Source: Sphingobacteriaceae bacterium (GTDB lineage Bacteria > Bacteroidota > Bacteroidia > Sphingobacteriales > Sphingobacteriaceae). Taken from it: a stretch of 64,000 nucleotides of DNA. The notes below the pieces were generated by a model. The model saw only the letters and a program-made list of their open reading frames with translations, searched no databases and was not told where the DNA came from. The stretch is taken from the NCBI GenBank assembly GCA_014380615.1, contig JACMJM010000014.1, positions 124,001 through 188,000 on the forward strand. Direction: 5' to 3'. Shown in pieces: positions 63,421 through 64,000 of the stretch. Within the stretch, counting starts at the first letter, position 1. Each line of letters opens with the position of its first letter. A program made the translations under genes and the position numbers.

Positions 63421-64000
63421 ATGAAGAATTTGCTTTGCCACTTATTAGTCTTGTCTATTACGACCATCTCTGTTGCATCCTGCGGAGCTCAACAAACTAA
63501 AAATAAAACCAATAGCAACAGTACTTCCATGGCTTCAGTCAGGGCAGCCATATCTGCAGAAGATTGGGGTGAAACTGACGGTAAGAAAGTGAAGCTGTTT
63601 ACAATCACAAATAAAAACGGAGCCCAGGTAAAAATTACCAACTATGGAGGTATCGTTACTTCGTGGATAACACCAGATAAGAATGGCAATAAAAGCGATA
63701 TCGTTTTAGGCTTTAATAGTCTTGCAGACTATTTAGCATCGCCTCACTATTTCGGGGCTATTATTGGCCGATATGGAAACCGTATTGCTAAAGCCCAATT
63801 TCAAATTGGTACGTCCACTTATAAACTCGCAGCTAACAATGGGGCTCATAATTTGCATGGCGGCCATAAAGGTTTTGATAAAGTAGTTTGGAATGTCACT
63901 CCGTCTTCAGATAACAGATCGGTAACGTTGAACTATCTGAGTAAAGACGGAGAGGAGGGTTTTCCCGGCAACCTACAAGTAGCAGTGAAATATACCCTTA
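63421..64000 (+). CDS. galM: Aldose 1-epimerase (galactose mutarotase), 3' end outside window
   Basis: Exported lipoprotein version of GalM; the first 193 codons are in the window with no stop. Seen: lipobox (ISVASCGAQ), ITNYGGIVTSWITPDKNG, the substrate-binding FGAIIGRYGNRIAKAQF and NNGAHNLHGGHKGFDKVVW with the conserved histidines. It interconverts alpha and beta anomers of aldoses. It is the last gene seen of the glycan cluster. Confidence 0.93.
   Translation, partial: MKNLLCHLLVLSITTISVASCGAQQTKNKTNSNSTSMASVRAAISAEDWGETDGKKVKLFTITNKNGAQVKITNYGGIVTSWITPDKNGNKSDIVLGFNSLADYLASPHYFGAIIGRYGNRIAKAQFQIGTSTYKLAANNGAHNLHGGHKGFDKVVWNVTPSSDNRSVTLNYLSKDGEEGFPGNLQVAVKYTL

Overview
The window looks like chromosome from a Bacteroidetes bacterium, most likely family Sphingobacteriaceae (Pedobacter/Mucilaginibacter-like). 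The evidence is a SusC/SusD pair, many secreted or lipoprotein products with N-termini like Bacteroidetes signals, a TTTG-N19-TAnnTTTG promoter in front of rplU, mostly absent Shine-Dalgarno sequences, FISUMP and GxxExxY families, and moderate-to-low GC. I saw no rRNA, tRNA or CRISPR array. The genus is an inference.

Layout. 1-5200: the end of pbpC (its 5' end is outside the window), a PolB-like 3'-5' exonuclease and RNase R. 5200-6400: a block of dispersed palindromic repeats (about 132 bp period) surrounding a GxxExxY gene. 6417-15859: core genes: a polyprenyl synthetase, L27/L21, Hsp20, a thioesterase, MgtC, a GlcD-like oxidase, FolB, a SCO/cytochrome c/SemiSWEET cluster and CvfB. 15860-16725: a GC-rich non-coding block. 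16726-21035: LysE, a GNAT enzyme, an OmpA-type porin and a degenerate DEAD-box protein.

21371-27222 is the most remarkable part. It is an integron-like gene-cassette array: eight small genes, all on the + strand and more AT-rich than their neighbours, separated by eight attC-like recombination sites of 58, 74 or 129-133 bp. In each clear cassette the bases just before the gene (GTTA/GTTG plus 3-6 cassette-specific bases) are the reverse complement of the bases just after it. Examples are GTTATGCCTC/GAGGCATAAC, GTTGTGCGCA/TGCGCACAAC and GTTAGGTGTA/TACACCTAAC. This is the pattern expected of circular cassettes cut at G/TT. No integrase is visible in the window, so it is either an orphan (CALIN-type) array or the distal part of a larger one. 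Cargo: a DUF3800 protein, a HAD phosphatase, two small membrane proteins, a third very small one, and three lipoproteins.

27281-52142: ordinary chromosome: a Rieske protein, QueE, a TPR/PD40/OmpA protein, AlaS, two histidine kinases (one with an ethylene-receptor-like sensor), a PH-domain protein, a GH43-like protein, SelO, L-lactate dehydrogenase, a serine hydrolase, an L,D-transpeptidase, an EEP-family phosphatase, OsmC and an amino-acid permease.

52862-64000: a polysaccharide-utilisation region: a secreted DUF1593 protein, an unknown secreted protein, a DeoR-type regulator, SusC, SusD (split by a one-base frameshift), a TIG-domain lipoprotein, a DUF4038/GH140-like hydrolase and an aldose 1-epimerase that runs off the end. 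The inferred role is binding, import and hydrolysis of a plant-type glycan, with the DeoR protein probably sensing a phosphorylated sugar.
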